A DNA stretch of 64,000 nucleotides from Methanofollis aquaemaris (GCF_017357525.1 NZ_CP036172.1:2454561-2518560); one strand, 5' to 3'; positions 44,710 to 54,441 are shown, counted from the stretch's first letter. A program made the numbers and translations. Notes: a model not told the origin generated them from the letters alone.

Positions 44710-45316
44710 GTGCCGGCCCCGGGGAAGCGTTCATCGTCAGGAGGCGAAGGCCGCAGTGATCGATCTTCTCGGGAGGGTTTACCATGAAAATGATCCTGAC
44801 GATTATCTCTTCGGGTTTGCATGAGAATTTGAACTCGCCTGATCTCGTTGAAGATGATATGCAGATGACAAAGACGCCTTCAGCATGATCGGTGTTCCGC
44901 CTTCCCGCCCCTATCGCCATCCCGGGGGTCCGGGGGCAGAGCCCCCGGCCGATGGTGTGGGAAGGCGTGATGATCATAGGCGCCGCCCCCGATCGTTGAA
45001 TCTTTCCTGGAATCTCGCGCCGGGGGTTTCACCCCCGGATCCCCCACGCCGAGGATAGGCGGGGGCGGCGATTGAGAGAGATCCGCCCACATGCCGAAGC
45101 GAAACTCAGAAAATTTTCATCGCGTATTTCATCGCGTATGTTTGAATCTCAGGCTCATGGTGAATTCTCCAGAGCCAGATCCCGATCGTTTTGGATTCTC
45201 AAAAATCCCCCCTGATGCACCGTTGAACCCCATCCGAATCTTCCTCCGGGTCGAGTTGGAGAAATAGAAATCAATTGCCGTAGAATTATATGTCCATAGC
45301 GTGATGATCTCCTATC
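44710..45316. repeat. Gene-free region with two hairpin repeats
   Basis: No intact gene. About 44728-44822 could encode a ~30-residue fragment (HRQEAKAAVIDLLGRVYHEN) ending in a stop, perhaps a gene remnant. 44900-44959 is an inverted copy of the GGGGGCTCTGCCCCCGG hairpin family and 45017-45069 a copy of the CGGGGGTTTCACCCCCGG family. An AT-rich GAATTATATGTCC at about 45281-45293 may be the TATA element for the next gene. Confidence 0.55.
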
Positions 45317-46559
45317 ATGGCCTTGAACAACCGATCGAGAGGATCGGAACTCTCGGTTGTCGAGAGGGCGATCGCCTGCACGAAAGAATACGAGAATGTC
45401 GGCTATGTGCAATACGATACGAAAGACGGGCATTATTTTTACCTCCATCCTTCGCCCTTCCTTTCAACCGTCAAAAACGAGATCTATTATGCCGCCGGCA
45501 CTCCCCCTCCTGAGAACGAGTTTGTCGAAGTCGAAGTCTCTGAGAGGAAGACGGAGATCCTGGACCGATCATGCAAAAAATATCGCTATGTCAAAACGAT
45601 CAGCGAGTGGAGACCATTCGATATCGCCCCCCTCGCGATACGGAGAAAAAATCTCGACTTCATGGAGATCATCGATTTTTTCACCTATCCATACAAAGGC
45701 GAAGCAGAGATCGTCCAGGAGATCGCGACCTGTTCGACCCTGTTTGCGTTCTCTTCCCCGCCGATCACCGGCGAGACCGGCGGGATCAAGACCGCGGTCT
45801 TCGGGAAAAACTATCAATGGGATCTCTTTCAAAGGCCGTTGAAGATCATCCCCCCGGAATTCAAGACGATCAGTTCTGATTACTTACTATTATTCGGTCT
45901 CAAAAACCGATCGACGGATCAGAAAATCGAGCGGAGAAATCAACCAGGCCATTCTCAGGCCCGAAAAAATGGTGTCCGATGTCCCGATCATGATCGACGA
46001 GATCGCCAGACGAAGGTTTTCGAAGGGACATCATGAGAACCAGGACGTCGAGACCGGAGTCATTATCGCCCAGGTGCTGGACGGGTTGCTCCTGAAGCCA
46101 GAACCATCAGAGTCCATTGGAAAAATGATGAGCAACGTGATCTATGAACTGCGGGACGAATACCTATCCGCCGGACAGGTTCCCATCAAACAGAATATCG
46201 GGGATGGCATTCCGAAACTCGCCTCTTCGTATGCCAGGCTGCAGTCCAACCCGGAGATCAGAAAAGAAGATGTAAAATATGTCTTTGATATGTGGTCGTC
46301 GATGTTCAAGAGGGCCGCGAAAATTTCGTCGTACCCGATGAAGACGCACCACATGTATGAACTGACCGGCGAAGGGCGGAGAGTGTACTTCGAATGCTAT
46401 GACGTCTTCGGGGCCGAATATAACATCCCGATCGTGGAAGCAATGGACGCCGTCACCGTCGACCCGGTCGAGTTCGAACTGGCCATCGATTCCCTGGTCG
46501 AAAAGGGATATTGCAGGAGGAGCAGAGATTCCATCGTGCTCCTCGAACCCTACCGGTAG
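45317..46559 (+). pseudogene. Unknown gene split by a frameshift (two consecutive frames)
   Basis: 45317-46036 opens as 239 codons and 45969-46559 as 196 codons in another frame; the translation makes sense as one ~410-residue protein if a shift occurs at about 45905-45935, an A-rich stretch (CAGAAAATCGAGCGG). Before it the text reads SSDYLLLFGLKNRSTD; after it, in the second frame, EINQAILRPEKMVSDVPIMI and onward. I do not recognise the family. The first part is mixed alpha/beta with several Pro-rich loops; the second is helical and may contain a winged-helix-like C-terminus (VDPVEFELAIDSLVEKGYC). Sequencing error or real decay cannot be separated here. Confidence 0.65.
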
Positions 46560-46605
46560 GAAAAATCTCTGTCGCAGTTCATCGCTTGTTGAGAGGCCCC
46601 CTCCC

Positions 46606-47097
46606 TCACCGTTTCGAGACGAGGCCGAGCAGCCAGATGATCGCCAGGATGCCGACGATCAACCAGACCAGCAGAAAGATCCCGGCCAGGGCCATGGCGA
46701 GGAGCATCACGCCCCCCATCATCCCGTAATACGGCATACCCGGCATATCATGCCAGGGCCCCCCGTCCGGTTGCCCCCAATAGTCGTTTCCCATCATCCG
46801 GTCGAGCATCATGCTGTACCCCGCCGGGTACCGCTCCATCAACTGCACCAGCCGGTCCTCCTCGGCCGGGGTCAGGTCCCCCTCCATCATCTTCGCCATC
46901 AGGCCCTCCATCTCGGCGTGGACGCTCGCATTCATCGATCGCTCCTCGACGGACTGCATCGCCTCATGCCCGGCGCCCTCATCGTACATCATCGACGTGT
47001 CCGCACCGCCCGCCGCCGTGAGGGCGCAGAGCAGCATGCAGACGACGATCCCGATCCTCGGCATGGCGGCGAATATCCCGGGGAAAAATATGAACAT
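46606..47097 (-). CDS. Met-rich membrane protein divergent from the copper ATPase
   Basis: 163 aa. Signal-like N-terminus ([20 protein letters not shown]), a ~90-residue outside region rich in Met with His and Asp ([45 protein letters not shown]) and a C-terminal pair of membrane helices ([20 protein letters not shown]). Met clusters are typical Cu(I) ligands. The ATG at 47097 is chosen because a TATAAAAG box at 47117-47124 on this strand would start transcription right there, giving a leaderless mRNA; an internal ATG at 47064 is the alternative. Function is inferred from neighbour and composition. Confidence 0.72.
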   Translation of the reverse strand: MFIFFPGIFAAMPRIGIVVCMLLCALTAAGGADTSMMYDEGAGHEAMQSVEERSMNASVHAEMEGLMAKMMEGDLTPAEEDRLVQLMERYPAGYSMMLDRMMGNDYWGQPDGGPWHDMPGMPYYGMMGGVMLLAMALAGIFLLVWLIVGILAIIWLLGLVSKR

Positions 47098-47114
47098 TGT
47101 CCACACCCCCGATC

Positions 47115-47127
47115 CCCTTTTATACCC
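47115..47127. promoter_or_regulatory. TATA element shared between divergent copper genes
   Basis: CCCCTTTTATACCC reads TATAAAAG on the minus strand, 20-27 bases ahead of the 47097 start, and TTTTATACC on the plus strand, about 28 bases ahead of the ATPase ATG at 47154. The 56-bp gap between start codons leaves room for no other TATA box, so the two promoters probably overlap here. Confidence 0.6.
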
Positions 47128-47153
47128 CCATCGCCTTTCCGGGCAGGAGAGCG

Positions 47154-49130
47154 ATGGACCCACACCACGAGCACCACCCCCCGACCCACGAGCACGGGGC
47201 GGGCGGCGGCCACCACGGCCACGCAGCCCTCGCCGACTTCAAGCGCCGGTTCATCGTCTCGACCATCCTCACCGTGCCCATCCTCATCCTCTCCCCGACC
47301 ATCCAGATGCTCCTGGGGTTCAGCGTCGACGTCCCCGGCGCCGAATACATCGTCCTCCTCCTCGCCACCGTCGTATACCTCTACGGCGGCTACCCCTTCC
47401 TCACCGGCATCGTCGACGAACTCAAGGCCCGGATGCCTGGGATGATGACGCTCATCGCCGTCGCGATCACCGTCGCCTATTTCTACAGCGCCGCGGTGGT
47501 CTTCGGCGTTCCGGGCGAGGGCTTCTTCTGGGAACTCGCCACCCTGATCGACATCATGCTCCTCGGCCACTGGATCGAGATGCGCTCGGTGCTCGGGGCG
47601 TCGCGGGCCCTCGAAGAACTCGTGCGGATCATGCCGCAGGAGGCGCACCGCCTCGGGGACGGCGCCGTCGAGGAGGTGACGGTCGAGGCGCTCGGCGTCG
47701 GCGACCGGGTGCTCGTCAAACCCGGCGAGAAGATCCCGATCGACGGCGTGGTCGTCGACGGGGAGAGCAGCGTCGACGAGGCGATGCTCACCGGCGAGTC
47801 GCAGCCGGTGACCCGGCGGGCGGGCGACACGGTGATCGGCGGGGCGATCAACGGCGAAGGCTCGCTCGTCGTCGAGGTGAAGAAGGTGGGTGCCGACACC
47901 TACCTCAGCCAGGTGGTCGACCTGGTCCGCCGGGCCCAGGAGAGCCGGTCGCGCACCCAGGACCTCGCGAACCGGGCCGCCTTCTACCTCGTCGTCATCG
48001 CCCTCTCGGTCGGGGCGCTGACCTTCCTCGGGTGGGTGTACCTCGTCGGCGACGCCGGGTTTGCGATCGAACGGGCGGCGACGGTGATGGTGATCACCTG
48101 CCCCCACGCCCTCGGCCTCGCCGTCCCGCTGGTGATCGCCGTCTCGACCGCTCTTGCCGCACAGTCCGGGTTTTTGATCCGCGAGCGTCAGGCCTTCGAG
48201 CGGGCGAAAGATATCGGGGCCGTGGTCTTCGACAAGACCGGGACCCTGACCGAGGGGCGGTTCGGGGTGACCGACCTCCTCACCTTCGGCGGCACCGACG
48301 AGGAGGAGGTGCTGCGCCTCGCGGCCTCCCTCGAAGCCCGGTCCGAACACCCGATCGCAAAAGGCATCCTGCGGGAGGCGGAGGTTCGGGGCCTGACGCC
48401 GGCGGCCCTGGAGGAGTTCAGGGCGGTCCCGGGCAGAGGGGTCGAGGCGGTGGTTGCCGGCCGGCGGCTGCAGGTGGCGAGCCCCGAACACCTGGAAGCC
48501 GACCCGCGGGTGGAGGCGCTGCAGCGGCAGGGAAAGACCGTCGTCTACCTCCTCGAGGACGGGACCCCGATCGGTGCCCTCGCCCTCGCCGACATCGTGC
48601 GCAAAGAGTCCCGCGAGGCGGTCGCCCGCCTCAAGGCGATGGGGATCCACTGCATGATGCTCACCGGCGACAACCGGTTCGTCGCCGCCTGGGTGGCAGA
48701 AGACCTGGGGCTGGACCAGTTCTTCGCCGGCGTCCTCCCGCACGAGAAGGCCGACAAGATTGCAGAGGTCAGAAAGGACTACGTCGTCGCGATGGTCGGC
48801 GACGGCATCAACGACGCCCCGGCCCTCGTCTCCGCCGATGTGGGAATCGCGATCGGGGCCGGCACCGACGTCGCTGTCGAGAGCGCCGATATCGTGCTGG
48901 TCAGAAACGACCCCCGCGACGTAGCGGCGGTCGTCGAACTCTCGAAGAAGACCTACGCGAAGATGGTGCAGAACCTCTTCTGGGCCACCGGCTACAACGC
49001 CTTTGCGATCCCGCTCGCCGCAGGCGTGGCGAGCGGCTACGGGATCCTTCTCACCCCGGCGGCGGGGGCGATCCTGATGAGTGCGAGCACCGTGATCGTG
49101 GCGGTCAATGCACGGTTGCTCCGCAGGTAG
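47154..49130 (+). CDS. CopB-type heavy-metal P-type ATPase
   Basis: 658-aa P1B ATPase exporting copper/silver. The N-terminus is His-rich ([19 protein letters not shown]) instead of a CxxC domain. Core motifs: LTGES (A domain), CPH in [16 protein letters not shown] on the metal-binding helix, DKTGTLTEG phosphorylation site, HP in [10 protein letters not shown] and [10 protein letters not shown] hinge. CPH marks the CopB (P1B-3) subgroup rather than CPC CopA. ATG 47154 has GGAGAG six bases upstream; an upstream in-frame start at 47097 has none. Confidence 0.93.
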   Translation: MDPHHEHHPPTHEHGAGGGHHGHAALADFKRRFIVSTILTVPILILSPTIQMLLGFSVDVPGAEYIVLLLATVVYLYGGYPFLTGIVDELKARMPGMMTLIAVAITVAYFYSAAVVFGVPGEGFFWELATLIDIMLLGHWIEMRSVLGASRALEELVRIMPQEAHRLGDGAVEEVTVEALGVGDRVLVKPGEKIPIDGVVVDGESSVDEAMLTGESQPVTRRAGDTVIGGAINGEGSLVVEVKKVGADTYLSQVVDLVRRAQESRSRTQDLANRAAFYLVVIALSVGALTFLGWVYLVGDAGFAIERAATVMVITCPHALGLAVPLVIAVSTALAAQSGFLIRERQAFERAKDIGAVVFDKTGTLTEGRFGVTDLLTFGGTDEEEVLRLAASLEARSEHPIAKGILREAEVRGLTPAALEEFRAVPGRGVEAVVAGRRLQVASPEHLEADPRVEALQRQGKTVVYLLEDGTPIGALALADIVRKESREAVARLKAMGIHCMMLTGDNRFVAAWVAEDLGLDQFFAGVLPHEKADKIAEVRKDYVVAMVGDGINDAPALVSADVGIAIGAGTDVAVESADIVLVRNDPRDVAAVVELSKKTYAKMVQNLFWATGYNAFAIPLAAGVASGYGILLTPAAGAILMSASTVIVAVNARLLRR

Positions 49131-49442
49131 TGGGGGGAAACCGGCCGTCCGTGAGTTTGAGAGCGTGGGATGACGGAGGCACGGCCGATCCTTCCGGCAC
49201 CCTTGCGCTCCTGGCGGGCCTTCACTCCGATACACTGTTTTCGAACCGTCGTCTCGCACGTTCCCCCGGCCCCGCCTCCGGCGAACTCGATCTCAGAGAA
49301 TTTGATCGCATCTGTCGTGTTTATCCCTGGAAAATGCGTTAAAAACCATTCACGATCATAAATGACGTGATCTGTTCGCGTGGGTTTATCAGGAAATAGC
49401 CCGGATCTTTACGGGTATCATAAATCCAGGGGGTTTTCAGAG
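49131..49442. other. 312-bp gap with no recognised feature
   Basis: Between the copper ATPase and the next membrane protein. I see no gene, no hairpin repeat and no clear terminator. The last 100 bases are AT-richer (GTTAAAAACCATTCACGATC) and should include the promoter of the 49443 gene. Confidence 0.4.
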
Positions 49443-50021
49443 ATGGATTTCTCAGAGATAGACAAAAAATACCCGTGGGCCAGGCTCGCTATCGTAGTGA
49501 CGCTGATTGCCCTGTCGGTGGCCCTTGAAGTGGGGGTTCATATCCACTTCAACACCGCAGTGGCGTACACCCATGTCTTCTACCTTGTAATCGCCCTTAC
49601 CGGCATCTGGTACTACCGGAAGGCGGCGGTCATCGCCCTGGTCTTCGGCTTGATTCATATCGGCGTGGACTACGCGATGACCGGCGCCCTGGATCCCGCG
49701 GCTGTCTTCAGGGCGGCGATGTTCGTCATCGTCGCGTATGTGATCGGTGCGCTCTCCGAGTCGGCCAACCGGTATTATGAAGAGCGCGAAGAGAAACACC
49801 GCGCTCTTGTCGGTTTTGTCGAGGAGGTGCGCCTGCGGATCAAGACCCCGGTCGGCACCATCCGGGATGACCTCACCGGCATCTCCCGCCGCGTCGAGCG
49901 GGGAGAGATGGAAGACGGGGAGATCGCGGCGGCCCTCGAGATGCAGATCGCCCATGCCGAACAGGTCGTTGCCAGTCTCCGCGAACTGCAGCAGGGCGTC
50001 ATCGAAGAGCACCACCCCTGA
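49443..50021 (+). CDS. Small membrane sensor-like protein
   Basis: 192 aa. The N-terminal half has four to five membrane helices (LAIVVTLIALSVALEVGVHI; VFYLVIALTGIWYY; AAVIALVFGLIHIGVDYAM; AAMFVIVAYVIGALSES), reminiscent of MASE-type sensor modules. The C-terminal ~75 residues form a charged coiled coil (HRALVGFVEEVRLRIKTPVG) that resembles a histidine-kinase dimerisation helix pair, but no H-box, ATPase domain or output domain follows. Possibly a truncated or minimal signalling protein. ATG 49443 directly precedes the first charged turn. Confidence 0.68.
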   Translation: MDFSEIDKKYPWARLAIVVTLIALSVALEVGVHIHFNTAVAYTHVFYLVIALTGIWYYRKAAVIALVFGLIHIGVDYAMTGALDPAAVFRAAMFVIVAYVIGALSESANRYYEEREEKHRALVGFVEEVRLRIKTPVGTIRDDLTGISRRVERGEMEDGEIAAALEMQIAHAEQVVASLRELQQGVIEEHHP

Positions 50022-50371
50022 CGCCGCCGGAGGGGGAGGGCTCTCCCCCTGCCGCAATGAAGTATATGTATAATACCATTTTTCTTATTCGCCCCGCGTT
50101 GCTCAATATTATTTCACCTACGGTTCATTCTCCCTTCAGTGCGGTGCCGCCACACTCCCGGACATTCTTTGATGCGGCGGGCCGCATGGGAGGAAGAAAA
50201 ATCATACAAGAACCATCTCAAACGGTCCCTGAAAGGGGGACGAGGAACAGCACGAAGAGCAGGGCTATGGTGAAAACTCAGGAGGAAAGAGACGGCAGCC
50301 CCCGTGACCACCTGTGCGCCAACACCGGACCATCGATGACTGCCACTTGTTTCCTCTACCTGTGAGGATAT
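50022..50371. other. 350-bp gap, AT-rich start, no recognised feature
   Basis: Positions 50055-50130 are AT-rich (AGTATATGTATAATACCATT), in contrast to the GC-rich surroundings, and could be promoter debris. The rest shows no gene or repeat. It borders the decayed replication-type gene. Confidence 0.4.
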
Positions 50372-51659
50372 AAAGGTGATCGATCCGGTGCCGCTCTACC
50401 CGGTACCCCAGATGGTGACGGCCGCGGACATTTCCGGATCGCCGCCGACGATCTGCGGGCCTTGCTCTCGCGGGGGAAGAAGGTGCCGGTGACCGGCCGG
50501 ACGGCGATCGTCGGCCACGCGGCAGTGAACCCGGCAGTGAAGATCTTCACGACAGCCGGGCGGTTCCACGTCTCCATCCCGTACGCACAGCGGGTGCAGT
50601 TCTCGGTCACGGCCAACCGCAGGAACCCCGGCATGCTCTTCGACCTCATCAAGGCCTCGGCGCTCTTGCACCGGTTCGGGCGCGAGCGCTACGACGGCGG
50701 CATCCGGGCCAACCGCGAGGATCTATGCGGCGATCAACGGCGACTCCGGCGGGCAGGAGACGAAGGTGACGAAGAACGAGGCGGCCGCCCTCGAAACCGT
50801 CGCCACGATGGGCTGGGACCAGTTCACGATCAAGATGCTCCAGGAGGCGCTGGGGCTTTCCTACCACCAGGTCTACCGGATCCTCCACGGCTACGCAAGC
50901 CGCGGCTCGACCTACTCCGGACTGCTGGAGAAGTGTCCGGCGATCAGTTACCTGGATACCACCGTCACCGAAGACATGGACGGGTGTGCGGTCCGCCGGC
51001 GGGAGCACCTCTTCCTCTTCGACCGCGGGGGCTATCTGCGGTGGGCCCGCGGGGCGGCGGTCGGGATCGCCGGCGGCGACGACGATGAGGGCCATGACCA
51101 GGACCGGGACGATGATCCCGGTCCGGGCACCAACGGCGTTTGCAACTTTGCAGCAGGTTTACAGCAGATTTACAGCAGGTGCCGCGAAGATCAATCGGCG
51201 CGAGACAGCGTTCGATCTGACAGTACTAGTACAGATAGAGAGACGCGTCTCTCTATCTGTACTAAGTTACAGCAAAACCCACACCCACCCACTCCCCCTG
51301 GGTCTTCAGTGTCCGGGAGTGTGGGTGGGTGCGATGTCCGGAATGTTGCAAACGATCGGTCGATCTCGTCGAGAGATGGAGATAAACCCGATCGACAGGA
51401 GGCACGCCCCCCGTTGAGTTGCAGCGCCTTCCGCAAACTGCTGCAAACGGCTGTAAAGAAAGGGGATCTGCTGCAAGAGACGTTGCCGGGTGTCCTGGAC
51501 CACCGGGAGTTCACGCGGGTGAGCACCGATCTCGGCCGGTGCGATGTGTGTGCCGAGGGGAAGGCGGTGCACCGGTCGGCCGATGGATAGGTGAAACTCT
51601 GCGAGGGGTGTTTTGCCGGGGTGGTGCAGGCGTGGAACGCGGGGCGGGGGATCTCATGA
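50372..51659 (+). pseudogene. Decayed replication/primase-type protein of a mobile element (C-terminal part)
   Basis: Frames join as follows: DPVPLYPVPQMVTAAD, shift near 50430, FRIAADDLRALLSRGKKVPV to RFHVSIPYAQRVQFSVTANR and GMLFDLIKASALLHRFGRER, shift near 50725, then AAINGDSGGQETKVTKNEAA, an HTH-like WDQFTIKMLQEALGLSYHQV and a Pro-rich linker. The end CDVCAEGKAVHRSADG meets an in-frame TAG at 51588, after which VKLCEGCFAGVVQAWNAG continues to TGA at 51659. So there are two frameshifts and one nonsense change. The pattern resembles C-terminal parts of archaeal plasmid/virus ATPase-primase proteins with a zinc finger tail (inference). No 5' half or integrase is present. Confidence 0.6.
51227..51264. 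repeat. 38-bp perfect palindrome without loop
   Basis: Nineteen consecutive bases from 51227 (TAGTACAGATAGAGAGACG) are exactly complementary to the next nineteen (51246-51264), centred on ACG/CGT at 51245/51246. It lies in the linker region of the decayed replication gene. Just upstream are three short copies of a TTTACAGCAG-like unit (51150-51180), and at 51279-51335 an imperfect inverted pair of CACCC-rich and GTGGG-rich runs. Such a cluster is typical of replication origins or recombination sites. Confidence 0.85.
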
Positions 51660-51683
51660 TCCCGACGGGGAGCGTGACCGGCG

Positions 51684-52880
51684 TCACCGGTCCGCCCGGC
51701 GTATGACACATTCCGCCTGGTCCGACCGGAGGAATTCGTCGATCTCGTCCCTGGTGCTCTCGTCGGTCTCGGTGAAGAGGAAGCCGAAGACCGGGTACCT
51801 GCGGAAGTCGACCGGGCGCCACTCGAGGGGGTGGGTAAAGGTCGCGAGGAACCGGTCGGCATCGAAACCCTCGATATCGTCCGGGTCGATCCCGTCGGGG
51901 CGTTTCACGACCAGCAGGGAGTACCTCCTGCCCGCGTCTTCGCGGAGGATGCGGTCCCAGTCGGGAGCACGCTCTTCGAAGAAGCAGCGGTAGACGTTGA
52001 TCCCGTAGGCATGCAACGCGATGTCGGTCGTGCACCACCCGGCGAACCTGAGCGGGTTGAGTTCGATCGGGGTCGTGGTGCCGTCGTCGCCGACCCTGAG
52101 TTCGATGTGGAACGGGAAGGCGGTGAGGCCCGCGAGGGTGTTGATCTCCCCGAGCAGTCTGAGGACTGGACCGAGGTATTCTCTGACGATCGCCGCCGAG
52201 GTGACGTAGACCTTGTCGTCCACGTCGTCTGCCGCGGAGAAGTCGTGCCTGAGGATGTCCAGGACCACCGGGGTGCCGTCGGAGGTATAGTAGGCGTCCA
52301 CGGCGATTTCGGTGCCGTCGATCTGCTCCTCGATGATGAACCGCCCCGAATCGCAGACTTCCGGCGGATAGTGCGCCCTGATCTCGTCGATCTCGTGCGT
52401 GAGCGAGGCGAGCACGCGGGCCCAGTCGGCGTCGGTCGCGACGGTGTAGACGCCGGCGCTGAAGAACCCGACCGCGGGCTTGATGACGAAGGGTTTTGGG
52501 AGTGCGGAAATCTCCAGATTCTCCAGGCGGTCGGCCGCGACCTCGCGGTAGAAAAAGTCCGGGTAGAGGGGCCTGAGCATCTCCCTGAACTTCACTTTGT
52601 CCTTGCAGCGGTCGATCCGGGCCGGGAGGCCGGTGAACCCAAGGTGCTCTGCGATCCAGGCGATGGACTGTTCCGAGTTGGTGTAGAGCCGATATTCGGC
52701 GTCCCCGCCCTTCGTCGTCTCCTCCCGCATCCGGGCGACGAAGGCGTCGTCTGAGAGGAGGACGGTTCCGTCGGGAAGATCCAGGTTTTTTGAGGTCGGG
52801 TTCGCGAGGACGGGGAGGTGCATCGCGGCGATGGTCTCGATGAGGAGGCGGGAGACGTAGGGTTTGTCGAGGATGATCAT
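51684..52880 (-). CDS. ATP-grasp domain protein
   Basis: 398 aa. Central ATP-grasp elements are visible: PKPFVIKPAVGFFSAGVYTV (residues ~128-148, phosphate-binding), FIIEEQIDGTEIAVDAYY near 185 and IELNPLRFAGW near 275 with the metal-binding E-x-N. The N-terminal third is a preATP-grasp Rossmann-like domain. Such proteins ligate a carboxylate to an amine; the substrate is unknown. Convergent with the decayed replication gene and divergent from fic. Confidence 0.82.
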   Translation of the reverse strand: MIILDKPYVSRLLIETIAAMHLPVLANPTSKNLDLPDGTVLLSDDAFVARMREETTKGGDAEYRLYTNSEQSIAWIAEHLGFTGLPARIDRCKDKVKFREMLRPLYPDFFYREVAADRLENLEISALPKPFVIKPAVGFFSAGVYTVATDADWARVLASLTHEIDEIRAHYPPEVCDSGRFIIEEQIDGTEIAVDAYYTSDGTPVVLDILRHDFSAADDVDDKVYVTSAAIVREYLGPVLRLLGEINTLAGLTAFPFHIELRVGDDGTTTPIELNPLRFAGWCTTDIALHAYGINVYRCFFEERAPDWDRILREDAGRRYSLLVVKRPDGIDPDDIEGFDADRFLATFTHPLEWRPVDFRRYPVFGFLFTETDESTRDEIDEFLRSDQAECVIRRADR

Positions 52881-53011
52881 GGTCTGTCGGGCTCCGAGGA
52901 GTTCTGGTCATATATCGGCCGGGAGAGGGGATGAAGGTGCGGGGGATGGGGCCGGTCCGGCCAGGACGATCTCTCTGAGACCACTCTCTCACCCCCGAAC
53001 TACTCATGAAT

Positions 53012-53034
53012 TACTAATTTGTGTAAAATTAGTA
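53012..53034. promoter_or_regulatory. Operator-like inverted repeat 1 upstream of fic
   Basis: TACTAAT (53012-53018) and ATTAGTA (53028-53034) are exact inverted arms separated by TTGTGTAAA. The same 23-bp element is repeated 55 bp downstream at 53067 and again at 56611. Probably bound by a dimeric DNA-binding protein such as the winged helix at the Fic C-terminus (inference). Confidence 0.65.
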
Positions 53035-53066
53035 TTTTATAGATCCAGATCAAAATATCAATGAAA

Positions 53067-53089
53067 TACTAAATCGTGTAAAATTAGTA
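53067..53089. promoter_or_regulatory. Operator-like inverted repeat 2 upstream of fic
   Basis: TACTAAA (53067-53073) and ATTAGTA (53083-53089) around TCGTGTAAA; it shares GTGTAAAATTAGTATTT with repeat 1. It ends 17 bases before the fic ATG, where a bound protein would block initiation. Repeats 1 and 2 are direct copies 55 bp apart. Confidence 0.65.
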
Positions 53090-53106
53090 TTTGGCAGGTC
53101 GAGCCC

Positions 53107-54441
53107 ATGAAAAAACTCCCTGAAAAACCACCCACGATCTGGAATGAAACCGCCATCCGTACTATCGACACCCTCCAGCACGACCCCACGTTCAGGAAGG
53201 CGGTGACCGACTACAACACTCGTTACCTCGCCTGGGACGACCTGAAGTACCGCATCCCCGACCAAAAGAAACGGATGGCGGCATGGTCGGTGATGAAGAC
53301 ACTCAGGACGATGCGCTACGAACCCGTCCCCTACCCCCCCCTCGACCTCAAGTACTCGACCACTCCTGAGATCTCGCGCAGTCTCCACATCTTCGACCAA
53401 TATCTCTCCGGCACGATCCAGATCCACAACAAGACCATCAGACTCGAAGAGTCCTACATCATCAACTCGCTCATGGAGGAGGCCATCGCCTCCAGTATCC
53501 TCGAAGGGGCGGCGACCACCCGCAAAGTCGCCAAAGAAATGTTGAGAAAGGGGAGAAACCCGCGGAACAAGTCTGAGCAGATGGTGATCAACAACTACCT
53601 GGCCATGCGGTATATCAGGGATCACAAGGACACGCCCCTCACCCCCGAGTTCATCCTCGCCATCCACCGACTCGTCACCGAGCACACGCTCGAAGAGTCT
53701 GTCGTCGGACGGTTCAGAGACAACGACGATATCGTGGTCGCCGACCCGGTCACCGGCGTCGTCCACCACACCCCGCCTGAGCACACCGAGATCCCGGGTC
53801 TCATCGACGCACTCTGCCGGTTCGCAAACGCCGACGACGACGATGCCCGCACCTTCATCCACCCCATCGTCAGAGGGATCATCCTCCACTTCCTCATCGG
53901 CTACATCCACCCCTTCGAGGACGGCAACGGCAGAACCGCACGCAGCATCTTCTACTGGTACGTCCTCTCGCGGGGCTACTGGCTCTTCGAGCATATGCCC
54001 ATCTCCAGGATCATCCTGCGGTCTAAGAGGGACTACGCCCTCGCCTATCTCCACACCGAATACGACGAGATGGACCTCACCTACTTCATCCAGTATCATA
54101 TCAGGTGCATCGAGGAAGCACGCAAAGACCTGCTCACCTACATCGAGAAGAAACAGCGCGAACAGCACGCGACGAAAGCGATCATGAGAACGATTCAAAC
54201 TATCAACCCCAGGCAGGCGGACATTCTCAGGGAGATGATGGAACACCGCGACGAGTACTTCACCATCAGAGAAGTCTCAGAGACCCACGGTGTCGTCTAC
54301 CAGACGGCGAGGACCGACCTCCTCGGCCTTGCCGGTCAGGGCTGCATCAGGAAGGAAAAACGCGGCCGGGAGTTTGTCTTCATCTTCAACGAGGCGTGCG
54401 ACCTCTGGAGCGAGGGGACAAAATCGGGCCGTTTTTTGTGA
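53107..54441 (+). CDS. Fic/DOC family protein (predicted AMP transferase)
   Basis: 444 aa. The active-site loop HPFEDGNGRTAR lies near residue 276, matching HxFx(D/E)GNGRxxR, which transfers AMP (or a related group) to target proteins. The segment SSILEGA near residue 136 matches the (S/T)xxxE(G/N) inhibitory-helix motif, so the enzyme is auto-inhibited (class II). The C-terminal ~75 residues are a winged helix (TIREVSETHGVVYQTARTDL then LGLAGQGCIRKE). Two 23-bp inverted repeats immediately upstream suggest autoregulation. Not paired with a Phd-type antitoxin. Confidence 0.92.
   Translation: MKKLPEKPPTIWNETAIRTIDTLQHDPTFRKAVTDYNTRYLAWDDLKYRIPDQKKRMAAWSVMKTLRTMRYEPVPYPPLDLKYSTTPEISRSLHIFDQYLSGTIQIHNKTIRLEESYIINSLMEEAIASSILEGAATTRKVAKEMLRKGRNPRNKSEQMVINNYLAMRYIRDHKDTPLTPEFILAIHRLVTEHTLEESVVGRFRDNDDIVVADPVTGVVHHTPPEHTEIPGLIDALCRFANADDDDARTFIHPIVRGIILHFLIGYIHPFEDGNGRTARSIFYWYVLSRGYWLFEHMPISRIILRSKRDYALAYLHTEYDEMDLTYFIQYHIRCIEEARKDLLTYIEKKQREQHATKAIMRTIQTINPRQADILREMMEHRDEYFTIREVSETHGVVYQTARTDLLGLAGQGCIRKEKRGREFVFIFNEACDLWSEGTKSGRFL

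Noticed and set aside
48238-49259. Long minus-strand frame opposite the copper ATPase (46989-49259)
   Set aside because: Asp/His/Arg-rich shadow of a GC-rich gene, without motif or start signal.
51588-51590. TAG codon as possible pyrrolysine
   Set aside because: The gene already carries two frameshifts, is not a methylamine methyltransferase, and no Pyl genes are visible here; a nonsense mutation is simpler.
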